A DNA stretch of 64,000 nt from CALBJU01 sp965247125 (GTDB lineage: Bacteria; Bacteroidota; Rhodothermia; Rhodothermales; UBA10348). The notes under the pieces are model-generated. The model saw only the letters and a list, made by a program, of their open reading frames with translations, was not told where the DNA came from and searched no databases. Shown one piece after another: positions 45,138 to 55,105 of this stretch. Position numbers and translations under genes: made by a program. Every line of letters starts with the position of its first letter. Positions within the stretch are counted from its first letter, which is position 1. The DNA lies in contig CBDFGO010000002.1 in assembly GCA_965247125.1 (NCBI GenBank), positions 1,116,001-1,180,000 on the forward strand, written 5' to 3'.

Positions 45138-45162
45138 ATTGGCAGTCTCTGACGCTGCCAAT
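45138..45162 (+). promoter_or_regulatory. 8-bp inverted repeat just upstream of the CBS-ACT gene
   Basis: ATTGGCAG, a 9-nt loop and CTGCCAAT form a perfect hairpin or operator ending 8 nt before the ATG at 45171. It covers the place of a ribosome binding site. A second imperfect dyad (ATTAGAAACGG with CCGTCTAAT) lies upstream at about 45086-45117. Role unknown. Confidence 0.55.
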
Positions 45163-45170
45163 AAGACAGC

Positions 45171-45836
45171 ATGACAGTAGAAACCCTCATTAGCCAGACG
45201 ACACCGCCGCTCCAGCCGAGCGACACCGTAGAATATGGTCTCGGCCTCCTGATGGAGCTCCGTGTGAGACACCTGCCGGTTGTGGGTGCGGGAAAGAAAC
45301 TGATGGGAATTCTGTCTGAGGAGCAGCTTCTCGATGCAGCCAATCCGGGCGTAAAGATTGCAGAATTACTGGGCCCTGAAGCAGTCAGTATCTCCGAGAA
45401 GACCCACGTTTTTGACGTGACCAAGGTGATCATGGATCACAATCTCACGACCATTCCAGTGGTTTCCGAAGCCGGAAAGTACGTGGGACTGGTACGCCGA
45501 CACGATCTGTTCGAACGGTTTGCACGAATGCTGGCCACTCAGGAGTCCGGCGCGATTGTGGCGCTCGAAGTAAATGGACGCGACGTTCAGCTCAGCCAGA
45601 TCATCTATTTGATCGAGCAAAATGATGTGCGCGTACTTTCACTCTCAACAGAGAGCAGGGAAGGTGAGGACCCGACCGTGGGCATCACGATCAAGCTGAA
45701 TGTGAAAGAGGCATCCCGAATTCGTCATCTCCTGGAGCACAACGGATATCACGTGGTCGCTGCGTTTGGCGAAGAAGAAGATTCGGAAGATCTTCTCGAC
45801 CGTGTCCAGGAATTTCTGCGTTATCTGGAAGTCTAG
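45171..45836 (+). CDS. CBS-pair + ACT-like regulatory protein
   Basis: This 221-residue cytoplasmic protein has two CBS motifs (about 1-60 and 65-125: LMELRVRHLPVVG..KLMGILSEEQLLDA and VTKVIMDHNLTTIPVVSEAGKYVGLVRRHDLFERFA). A C-terminal ACT-like domain follows at about 130-200 (AIVALEVNGRDVQLSQI, VGITIKLNVKEASRI) and an acidic tail. Such proteins bind adenine nucleotides and small molecules. It stands alone between hflX and gyrB with 228 bp upstream holding inverted repeats. Target unknown. Confidence 0.88.
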   Translation: MTVETLISQTTPPLQPSDTVEYGLGLLMELRVRHLPVVGAGKKLMGILSEEQLLDAANPGVKIAELLGPEAVSISEKTHVFDVTKVIMDHNLTTIPVVSEAGKYVGLVRRHDLFERFARMLATQESGAIVALEVNGRDVQLSQIIYLIEQNDVRVLSLSTESREGEDPTVGITIKLNVKEASRIRHLLEHNGYHVVAAFGEEEDSEDLLDRVQEFLRYLEV

Positions 45837-45945
45837 CGCGGGTCATTTCAGCCCGAACCCGACCTCGTCCCGAGCGTACCATATAGGATTGCGCGAAATG
45901 CGGATGGAACTCTCAGAAATCATCGTTTTGAGCCCTCGGTTTTAG

Positions 45946-45953
45946 TATTTTTG
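45946..45953 (+). promoter_or_regulatory. Candidate -10 element of gyrB
   Basis: TATTTTTG fits TAnnTTTG and lies 45 bp before the gyrB ATG. TTGAGC at 45928 is too close to be a regular -35, so the upstream element is unclear. Confidence 0.45.
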
Positions 45954-45997
45954 GCTCGGCCAAACCCATTCTCATTCCAACTGGAAAAGCACGTTGT

Positions 45998-47938
45998 ATG
46001 GCAGAAAATGACGCCCAGAATAAATACGGCGCATCCAATATTCAGGTTCTCGAAGGCCTGGAAGCCGTCCGAAAGCGGCCGGCGATGTATATCGGTGATG
46101 TCGGACCTCGAGGACTTCACCACCTTGTAAATGAAGTCGTAGACAACTCAGTCGACGAAGCCCTGGCTGGCCACTGTGACGCCATCGATGTAATCATCCA
46201 CGAAGACGGCTCAATCTCTATAAAGGACAATGGGCGAGGGATTCCCGTCGATCTACACCCGGTCGAGAAACGTTCGGCACTCGAAGTCGTGATGACGACA
46301 CTGCACGCTGGAGGTAAGTTCGACAAGGACACATACAAGGTATCGGGTGGACTGCATGGCGTTGGCGTTTCCTGCGTGAATGCGCTCTCAGAAAAGTTGG
46401 AGGCGAGCGTCTGGCGTGACGGAGCTCTCTGGAAACAGACGTTCGAATACGGAGACCCTGTGGGTGCGGTGGCCAAGGTTCGGGAGATGAAGGACGGTGA
46501 GTCCACGGGAACACTCGTTCGATTCTGGCCTGACGGCGGGATCTTTCAGACCACAGAGTTTCGATTTGACACGCTCGCGGACCGCCTGCGGGAGATGGCG
46601 TATCTGAACCGACACGTGTACATCTCCATCGAAGACCTCAGAGATGCCGAAGGACTGAGGGACGAGTATCATTTCGAGGGGGGCATTGTTGAATTCGTTG
46701 AGTATCTCGATGAAGCGCGTACGCCCATCCACGACCAAACGATCTACATCGCAGACGAAGATGCAGAGGTGCCCGTGGAACTGGCTATGCGGTACAACAC
46801 CGGATATACTGAGAACGTCCTTTCCTTCGTGAACAACATCAACACGCATGAAGGGGGAACGCACGTCTCGGGATTTCGCCGTGCCCTCACACGTACGTTG
46901 AAAAATCACGCAGACAAGAACAATCTGCTGAAAAACGTAAAAGTTGACCTTTCCGGGGATGATTTTCGCGAGGGCATTACTGTAATTCTTTCGATAAAAG
47001 TTGCTGAGCCGCAGTTCGAGGGTCAGACAAAGACCAAGCTCGGAAATTCGGAGGTTCAGGGAGCGGTCGAATCGCTGGTTTCCCTGAAGCTCGGTGAATG
47101 GCTCGAAGACCATCCGAAGGAAACCAAACGGATCGTCGATAAGGTCATTCTCGCTGCAGAAGCGCGCGCCGCAGCACGCAAGGCGCGCGAACTGGTTCAA
47201 CGCAAGAATGCGTTTTCGAGCGGAGGTCTGCCCGGAAAGCTTGCCGACTGCTCGAGTAAGAACGCAGAAGAATGTGAAATCTATCTGGTGGAGGGAGACT
47301 CGGCCGGGGGAAGCGCCAAACAGGCTCGAGACCGTCACTTTCAGGCCATCTTACCGCTGAGGGGAAAGATTCTGAACGTAGAAAAGGCACGGCTCGACAG
47401 AATTTTGGCCAATGAAGAGATTAAAAACATCGTAACTGCCCTCGGAACGGGTCTGGGAGCAGGAGAGGATGATTTCGATCCTGAAAAGCTTCGGTACCAC
47501 AAAATTATTGTGATGACGGATGCGGATGTTGATGGCGCACATATCCGCACTCTTCTGCTAACGTTTCTGTATCGCCATATGCACGCTCTGGTCGAGGCAG
47601 GGTACATATACATAGCCCAGCCCCCGTTGTACAAGGCTAAGAAGGGTAAACAGGAAGAATATTGCTGGACTGACAACCAATTGAAGGAGGTCATCAAACG
47701 CATTGGTGGGGACTCGCCAGGAAAAGTGACCGTTCAGCGTTACAAAGGCCTCGGAGAAATGAATCCTGACCAACTCTGGGATACGACCATGAATCCCGAA
47801 ATGCGTTTGCTGCAACAGATTACGGTTGACGATGCCGCTGCCGCCGATAGAATTTTCAGTACGTTGATGGGTGATGCCGTCGAACCTCGGCGCAAGTTCA
47901 TCGAAAGAAACGCCAAATACGCGACGATTGACGTGTAA
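45998..47938 (+). CDS. gyrB: DNA gyrase subunit B
   Basis: This 646-residue ATPase subunit works with GyrA to introduce negative supercoils. Marks are VLEGLEAVRKRPAMYIGD, the GHKL site EVVDNSVDEALAG, GRGIPVD, GGLHGVGVSCVNALS, the TOPRIM motif VEGDSAGGSAKQARDR at about 428-443, MTDADVDGAHIRTLLLTF, and the C-terminal QRYKGLGEMNPDQLW. Length is that of a GyrB without the gamma-proteobacterial insert. ParE is less likely given sequence and length. It is followed after 24 bp by glycosyltransferase genes. Confidence 0.96.
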   Translation: MAENDAQNKYGASNIQVLEGLEAVRKRPAMYIGDVGPRGLHHLVNEVVDNSVDEALAGHCDAIDVIIHEDGSISIKDNGRGIPVDLHPVEKRSALEVVMTTLHAGGKFDKDTYKVSGGLHGVGVSCVNALSEKLEASVWRDGALWKQTFEYGDPVGAVAKVREMKDGESTGTLVRFWPDGGIFQTTEFRFDTLADRLREMAYLNRHVYISIEDLRDAEGLRDEYHFEGGIVEFVEYLDEARTPIHDQTIYIADEDAEVPVELAMRYNTGYTENVLSFVNNINTHEGGTHVSGFRRALTRTLKNHADKNNLLKNVKVDLSGDDFREGITVILSIKVAEPQFEGQTKTKLGNSEVQGAVESLVSLKLGEWLEDHPKETKRIVDKVILAAEARAAARKARELVQRKNAFSSGGLPGKLADCSSKNAEECEIYLVEGDSAGGSAKQARDRHFQAILPLRGKILNVEKARLDRILANEEIKNIVTALGTGLGAGEDDFDPEKLRYHKIIVMTDADVDGAHIRTLLLTFLYRHMHALVEAGYIYIAQPPLYKAKKGKQEEYCWTDNQLKEVIKRIGGDSPGKVTVQRYKGLGEMNPDQLWDTTMNPEMRLLQQITVDDAAAADRIFSTLMGDAVEPRRKFIERNAKYATIDV

Positions 47939-47962
47939 TCCGTCAAACCTGCCGAATACATC

Positions 47963-48934
47963 ATGACTGATCGCTCGGTTACTGATCTTACAATCATCGT
48001 ACCGGTTCTGGACGAAGAGGCGTCGATCCCTGAGCTGGTGGATCGCATTCGAAGTGTCTGTGATGGTGCCGGATTCTCTTTCAATGTCTGGTTGATCGAC
48101 GACGGATCCACGGACGACAGCTGGGACGTCATCGAAGCGATGCACGAACTGGATCCTCGTTTTGGGGGCCTGAAACTGCGTCGTAACTACGGAAAATCTG
48201 CGGCGATGGCGTTGGCGTTCGAGCGCGCAGATGGCAGATATGTGGTGACCATGGATGGAGATCTTCAGGACGACCCAGCCGAGATTCCTGGTCTTGTCGC
48301 CCTGCTGGAAACTGGATATGATCTGGTCAGTGGATGGAAAAAGAAGCGCCAGGATCCATTTTCGAAGCGCATTCCAAGCAGGTTTTTCAATTTTGTCACC
48401 CGCCAGACAACTGGCATTTCACTCCATGACTTCAACTGCGGTCTGAAAGCGTACAGATTGGAAGTCGTCAAGAGTGTGAGGCTGCATGGAGAGCTCCACA
48501 GGTATATTCCCCTTTTGGCCGCGTGGGAAGGGTACACGAGGATTACTGAAAAGGTGGTCCAACACCACCCGCGCAAGTACGGCAAGACGAAATTCGGAGT
48601 CGAAAGATATATCCGAGGCTTTCTGGATTTATTGAGCGTCTTCTTTATGACCCGTTTTGCCAGCCGTCCGATGCATTTCTTCGGGATGTTTGGGACGCTG
48701 GCCTTCATGGGTGGCTCTGGCATCAGTCTCTGGATTTCGATTGATAAGCTGGTTTACGGAAATCCCATCGGAGACCGGCCGTTGCTTCTTTTGGGAGTTA
48801 TGATGATTCTTGTTGGTATTCAGATGTTCACAACGGGACTCATCGGACAGATGATCATCCTGCCCCGGATGGAACGCTTAGATGGGGTTCATGTAACGAA
48901 GGAATTCGGACCCACAAATCGCGAAATTGGATAA
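47963..48934 (+). CDS. Glycosyltransferase family 2, polyprenyl-phosphate type
   Basis: This 323-residue enzyme has a GT-A domain (LTIIVPVLDEEASIPELVDRI, LIDDGSTDDSW, YVVTMDGDLQDDPAEIPGL) and two C-terminal membrane helices at about 232-253 and 268-296. It resembles DPM1/ArnC/GtrB-like transferases that load a sugar onto undecaprenyl phosphate. The HDFNCGLKAYR segment is typical of the group. It lies 24 bp after gyrB and its end overlaps or abuts the next glycosyltransferase gene, so it forms part of a small glycan operon. Sugar unknown. Confidence 0.92.
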   Translation: MTDRSVTDLTIIVPVLDEEASIPELVDRIRSVCDGAGFSFNVWLIDDGSTDDSWDVIEAMHELDPRFGGLKLRRNYGKSAAMALAFERADGRYVVTMDGDLQDDPAEIPGLVALLETGYDLVSGWKKKRQDPFSKRIPSRFFNFVTRQTTGISLHDFNCGLKAYRLEVVKSVRLHGELHRYIPLLAAWEGYTRITEKVVQHHPRKYGKTKFGVERYIRGFLDLLSVFFMTRFASRPMHFFGMFGTLAFMGGSGISLWISIDKLVYGNPIGDRPLLLLGVMMILVGIQMFTTGLIGQMIILPRMERLDGVHVTKEFGPTNREIG

Positions 48935-48938
48935 TTCG

Positions 48939-50066
48939 ATGCCAAAGGCGAATTCGCTCGGCGTTGTTGGCCCGTACCCCCCTTACCGGGGCGGTATCGC
49001 TCAATTCACAGAACAGTTTCATATCCATTCGGCGGCTTCTGAGACTGAAGTGACCGGAGTGTCCTTTTCGCGTCAGTATCCCGGCATTTTTTTCCCGGGA
49101 AAGAGCCAGGAAACAACGCCGAGCAGAGAACAGATTCCGGCTGAACGTCTCATCGATTCCGTCAATCCCCTCTCCTGGATCAGTGCAGCAAATCACCTGA
49201 TCGCGTCAAACGTGGAGGAGGTGGTTTTTATGCACTGGATGCCCTTTTTTGCTCCGTGTTACGGCCAAATAGCGACGCGTCTGCGAAAAGCCGGTATTCG
49301 TGTTACGGCCATTGTGCACAACGCGAAACCCCATGAAAGACAGCCTTTTGGAGAGTGGTTGAACCGCTACTTTCTGGGTAACTGTGACCGGCTCATCGCG
49401 CTTTCCGAAACAGTCAGAAGGGATATCGATGCCATGGGGGTCGGCGTATCGGTTACCGTTTCTCCTCATCCGACGTATTCCCAATTTGGAGAAGCCATAA
49501 GTAAAACCGAAGCGCGGCGCCAGCTGAGATTGAAGGAGGAGGGTGAGGTGATATTGTTTTTCGGTCTCATTCGTCATTACAAGGGGCTGGATATCCTGCT
49601 CAAAGCCTTCGGACAGGCCGCGATTCCAGGAAGACAACTGGTAATCGCTGGAGAGTGGTACGAGGATTTGGAGGTCTGCAACGAGATCATCGAGAAGTAC
49701 TCGATCGCTCATCTGATTACGCGCACCGATGCGTATGTACCGGATGAAGAGGTCCATCTCTACTTTTCGGCCGCCGATGTCGCCGTACAACCTTACAGAA
49801 CGGCCACCCAGAGCGGCGTCGTTCAGACCGCCTTTCAGTTCGGATGTCCCGTCATTGTAACGGGCGTCGGAGGTCTTCCGGAGATGGTTCGGCACGATGA
49901 AGACGCTCTGGTTCTTGCTCCTGAAGATCCGGCCATTCTGGCACGAGCCATCGAGCGCTTCTACTCACCGGGCACGCCCGAGCGCCTCGCTGCCGGAGCC
50001 CGTCAGGCCCGGGAACGCTTCACCTGGGATACGTTCATCAAGCACTACTCTTCGGAAACCACTTGA
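48939..50066 (+). CDS. Glycosyltransferase family 4
   Basis: This GT-B enzyme of about 375 residues begins MPKANSLGVVGPYPPYRGGIAQ, with the glycine-rich N-terminal motif of the family. FFGLIRHYKGLDILLKAF and VQPYRTATQSGVVQTAFQFG hold the donor-binding region. The open frame starts at a TTG at 48927, overlapping the previous gene; the ATG at 48939 is preferred. It sits between a membrane GT2 and a methyltransferase in a likely surface-glycan operon. Confidence 0.9.
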   Translation: MPKANSLGVVGPYPPYRGGIAQFTEQFHIHSAASETEVTGVSFSRQYPGIFFPGKSQETTPSREQIPAERLIDSVNPLSWISAANHLIASNVEEVVFMHWMPFFAPCYGQIATRLRKAGIRVTAIVHNAKPHERQPFGEWLNRYFLGNCDRLIALSETVRRDIDAMGVGVSVTVSPHPTYSQFGEAISKTEARRQLRLKEEGEVILFFGLIRHYKGLDILLKAFGQAAIPGRQLVIAGEWYEDLEVCNEIIEKYSIAHLITRTDAYVPDEEVHLYFSAADVAVQPYRTATQSGVVQTAFQFGCPVIVTGVGGLPEMVRHDEDALVLAPEDPAILARAIERFYSPGTPERLAAGARQARERFTWDTFIKHYSSETT

Positions 50067-50117
50067 AGGGTACACTTCACCCTCTATCCAGAGGCACCAG
50101 CAAGACCGACTGCGCAA

Positions 50118-52725
<2,608 letters not shown>

Positions 52726-52781
52726 TCATGTTGTCGATCACGGATGAAATACGCCGCGAGTCGTCGCCACCTTTCCCCCTC

Positions 52782-52823
52782 AACCCTTCGAAGTGCCGTT
52801 CTTGCGCTTCATGAGAGGGTTTT
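52782..52823 (+). terminator. Candidate terminator after pyrG
   Basis: AACCCT (52782-52787) pairs with AGGGTT (52816-52821), and inside it GAAGTGC (52790-52796) pairs with GCGCTTC (52804-52810) with one G-T pair. The stem runs into TTTT. It is 57 bp after the pyrG stop. The rest of 52726-52940 holds no gene. Confidence 0.55.
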
Positions 52824-52940
52824 ATCGTCCTGCTACTGCCAAAACAGCCGAATATCTCTCCACATTACTCCCTCAGGTTGTTTTAGACCGAATAGCCACC
52901 CCTAAGTCAAGAATACGAACACTTTAATGTCCGTTTTTGC

Positions 52941-52968
52941 TTGACATCTCGGCCAAAAAACGTACATT
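52941..52968 (+). promoter_or_regulatory. Promoter of the dcw cluster
   Basis: TTGACA (52941-52946), a 16-bp spacer and TACATT (52963-52968) form a good housekeeping promoter about 105 bp before the mraZ ATG. The MraZ box lies immediately downstream, over the expected transcription start. Confidence 0.7.
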
Positions 52969-52978
52969 ACTGATTGAG

Positions 52979-52993
52979 TGGGGAAAAGTGGGG
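52979..52993 (+). promoter_or_regulatory. MraZ box (autoregulatory operator)
   Basis: TGGGG occurs twice (52979-52983 and 52989-52993), separated by AAAAG, a 10-bp period. MraZ is known to bind direct repeats of TGGGN with 5-nt spacers; E. coli has three, here two are seen. The position just after the promoter fits repression of the dcw operon by MraZ. Confidence 0.72.
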
Positions 52994-53072
52994 AGTTTTC
53001 TCACCACCAAACCCCCACGACACCTTCAGGAAGCGGTACAGCAACCCGTAGTGCACGTTTTAACCCACATTC

Positions 53073-53516
53073 ATGGCAGGTTTCAAGGGACAGGCAGAGT
53101 ACTCCGTCGATGTGAAAGGACGGATCGCCATTCCGGCCAAGATGCGAGCAGCATTGAGTCCGGATGCCCAGGGGACGTTTACCCTGACGAAAGGGTTTGA
53201 AAAATGCATCTACGCCTATCCGCAAGATAACTGGAAACTAAAAGAGGCTGAGTACTCAGCCCTGAACATCAACAACAGAAATGCGAGGCACCTGGTGCGC
53301 ATGATTCTCATGTGGGCTGAAGAGGTATCGCTCGACGGCCAGGGTCGAATATCTCTTCCCAAACCGCTTTCTGAATATGCTGGTATCGGGGAAAAAGCAC
53401 TCATCATTGGCGCAATGGATCGCATCGAATTGTGGGATCCAGCTGCGTTCGAAGATTATTTGACGGAACAATCGATTGATCAGGAAACGCTGGCTGAACA
53501 GGTGATGGGATCCTGA
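53073..53516 (+). CDS. mraZ: Transcriptional regulator MraZ
   Basis: This 147-residue protein has two MraZ/AbrB-like half domains, each with the DxxxR motif (DVKGRIAIP near residue 12 and DGQGRISLP near residue 87). MraZ represses the dcw operon and forms ring-shaped oligomers. Length is normal. There is no clear ribosome binding site before the ATG. It is the first gene of the cell-division/peptidoglycan cluster. Confidence 0.97.
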   Translation: MAGFKGQAEYSVDVKGRIAIPAKMRAALSPDAQGTFTLTKGFEKCIYAYPQDNWKLKEAEYSALNINNRNARHLVRMILMWAEEVSLDGQGRISLPKPLSEYAGIGEKALIIGAMDRIELWDPAAFEDYLTEQSIDQETLAEQVMGS

Positions 53517-53541
53517 TTCAATTGAGTATCCAAATGGAATT

Positions 53542-54516
53542 GTGAATGCGCGTGATAATTCAGGGCATGTATTGAGATACGCATCCCAGTATCACGCGCC
53601 TGTTCTTTGTAATGCTGTTATTCAGGGACTCGTTTCGAGGACCGATGGAATCTACGTCGACGGCACGTTGGGCGGCGGTGGTCACACCGCCGCCCTCCTC
53701 GACACCCTCGATGAGGGTGGTCGGGTCGTAGCAATTGATCGTGATGACGATGCCATTCGAGAAACCTCCAAGCGCCTGTCTCCCGACCTCGCATCGGGTC
53801 GTTTGACCTTGCTGAAAGGCAATTTTGCCGATGTCGAACAGCTTCTCGCCGAAGCCGGTATCGGCAAGGTGACCGGCTTCTTACTGGATCTGGGGGTTTC
53901 GTCCCATCAGATTGATGAAGCTGAAAGAGGATTCAGTCATCGAAAAAATGGGCCGCTTGACATGCGAATGGATCGTTCACAGGGTGTGGATGCGAATGAG
54001 CTCGTCAATCAACTGGGTGTAGAGGAGTTGGCCCGGTTGCTACGTCGCTTCGGTGAACAACCGCGATCCGGGCGTATTGCAAGGGCCATCATCCGGGCTC
54101 GGCCCATCTCAGGAACAGAAGATCTTGCGGGGCTCATTCGCGATCTGGCACCCCGGGGGCAGGAGGCGAAGACGCTTTCTCGAGTCTTTCAGGCCTTGCG
54201 AATTGCGGTTAATGAGGAATTGGACGCCCTCGATCGCGTGTTGCTCGGTTCGGAAGGCATCATGGAAGTCGGAGCTCGGCTGGCAGTGATCAGCTATCAC
54301 TCGCTCGAAGACCGGAGAGTGAAGCGGTTCATGCGGAGTGGCAATCTTGACGGGGACGTTCAGCGGGACGTCTTCGGAAATCAGCTCACTCCGTGGCGCA
54401 TGATCACTCGAAAGCCAATCATGGCGGATGAAGTAGAGATCCGAGACAATCCTCGAAGCCGGAGTGCGCGCCTGCGAATCGTTGAGCGCCTGAATGACAG
54501 TGAAAGCTCACGTTAA
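53542..54516 (+). CDS. rsmH: 16S rRNA (cytosine-N4) methyltransferase RsmH
   Basis: This 324-residue SAM enzyme methylates N4 of C1402 (E. coli numbering). Marks are YHAPVLCNAVIQGL, the SAM-binding GTLGGGGHTAALL, LDLGVSSHQIDEAERGFS, GPLDMRMD and ISYHSLEDRRVKRFM. The start is GTG at 53542, 25 bp after mraZ. Order mraZ-rsmH-ftsL is the usual dcw start. Confidence 0.96.
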   Translation: MNARDNSGHVLRYASQYHAPVLCNAVIQGLVSRTDGIYVDGTLGGGGHTAALLDTLDEGGRVVAIDRDDDAIRETSKRLSPDLASGRLTLLKGNFADVEQLLAEAGIGKVTGFLLDLGVSSHQIDEAERGFSHRKNGPLDMRMDRSQGVDANELVNQLGVEELARLLRRFGEQPRSGRIARAIIRARPISGTEDLAGLIRDLAPRGQEAKTLSRVFQALRIAVNEELDALDRVLLGSEGIMEVGARLAVISYHSLEDRRVKRFMRSGNLDGDVQRDVFGNQLTPWRMITRKPIMADEVEIRDNPRSRSARLRIVERLNDSESSR

Positions 54517-54530
54517 GACATAGAAGACAG

Positions 54531-55082
54531 ATGGCAACATCAAAATCACGACCATCAAGGTCATCGGCGAAAGGTCGGGCTGCGAAGCCTGTTCGATTTG
54601 TCAAGAAGAAGACCGCCTCAATACGTAAAGAAGGGAGGGCTTCCAGGACGACCGCTGCCCGGACCGCTACCCAGAAAAAGGCTCCGACGAGAAAATCAGT
54701 TGAGTCGAAAATAAAATCAAGACTCCATGGCCCGGCCGAATCGCCACAGTGGCAGGATCTCGCAAAGATCAACGACCGCAAACGGGGACCACATCCCGAG
54801 GTCGATTCCTACCTGGGTGCACTTTCCACCACACGATTTGCCGCGATAGTTCTTGCCGTTGCGACGCTGTTCACGCTCTACGTCGGGCACGTGTTTTCCA
54901 CGCAAAAATTGTCTTCAGAAGTTGTGAGGCTTCAAAACGAAAACCTGGCGCTTCAGATGAGCTTCGACAAACTTGAGGGGGAGTTCAATTATCAGGTAGG
55001 CCCGAAAGCAATATTCACGGAAGCTGAAAAGCTGGGGCTTCGTGAGCGCCTGCCCGAAGGAAATCCAATCACACTGGACTGA
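54531..55082 (+). CDS. ftsL: FtsL-like cell-division protein with long basic N-terminal tail
   Basis: This 183-residue protein has one membrane segment (AAIVLAVATLFTLYVGHVFS, about residues 103-122) followed by a short coiled coil (LSSEVVRLQNENLALQMSFDKLEGEF), which is the FtsL/DivIC plan. The N-terminal tail of about 95 residues is very rich in Lys, Arg, Ser and Ala and is much longer than in classic FtsL. Identification rests on the position between rsmH and ftsI and on topology, since FtsL sequence is poorly conserved. It would connect FtsB/FtsQ and PBP3 at the septum. Confidence 0.82.
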   Translation: MATSKSRPSRSSAKGRAAKPVRFVKKKTASIRKEGRASRTTAARTATQKKAPTRKSVESKIKSRLHGPAESPQWQDLAKINDRKRGPHPEVDSYLGALSTTRFAAIVLAVATLFTLYVGHVFSTQKLSSEVVRLQNENLALQMSFDKLEGEFNYQVGPKAIFTEAEKLGLRERLPEGNPITLD

Positions 55083-55105
55083 ATTAAACCGCTACCGATC
55101 ACTGG

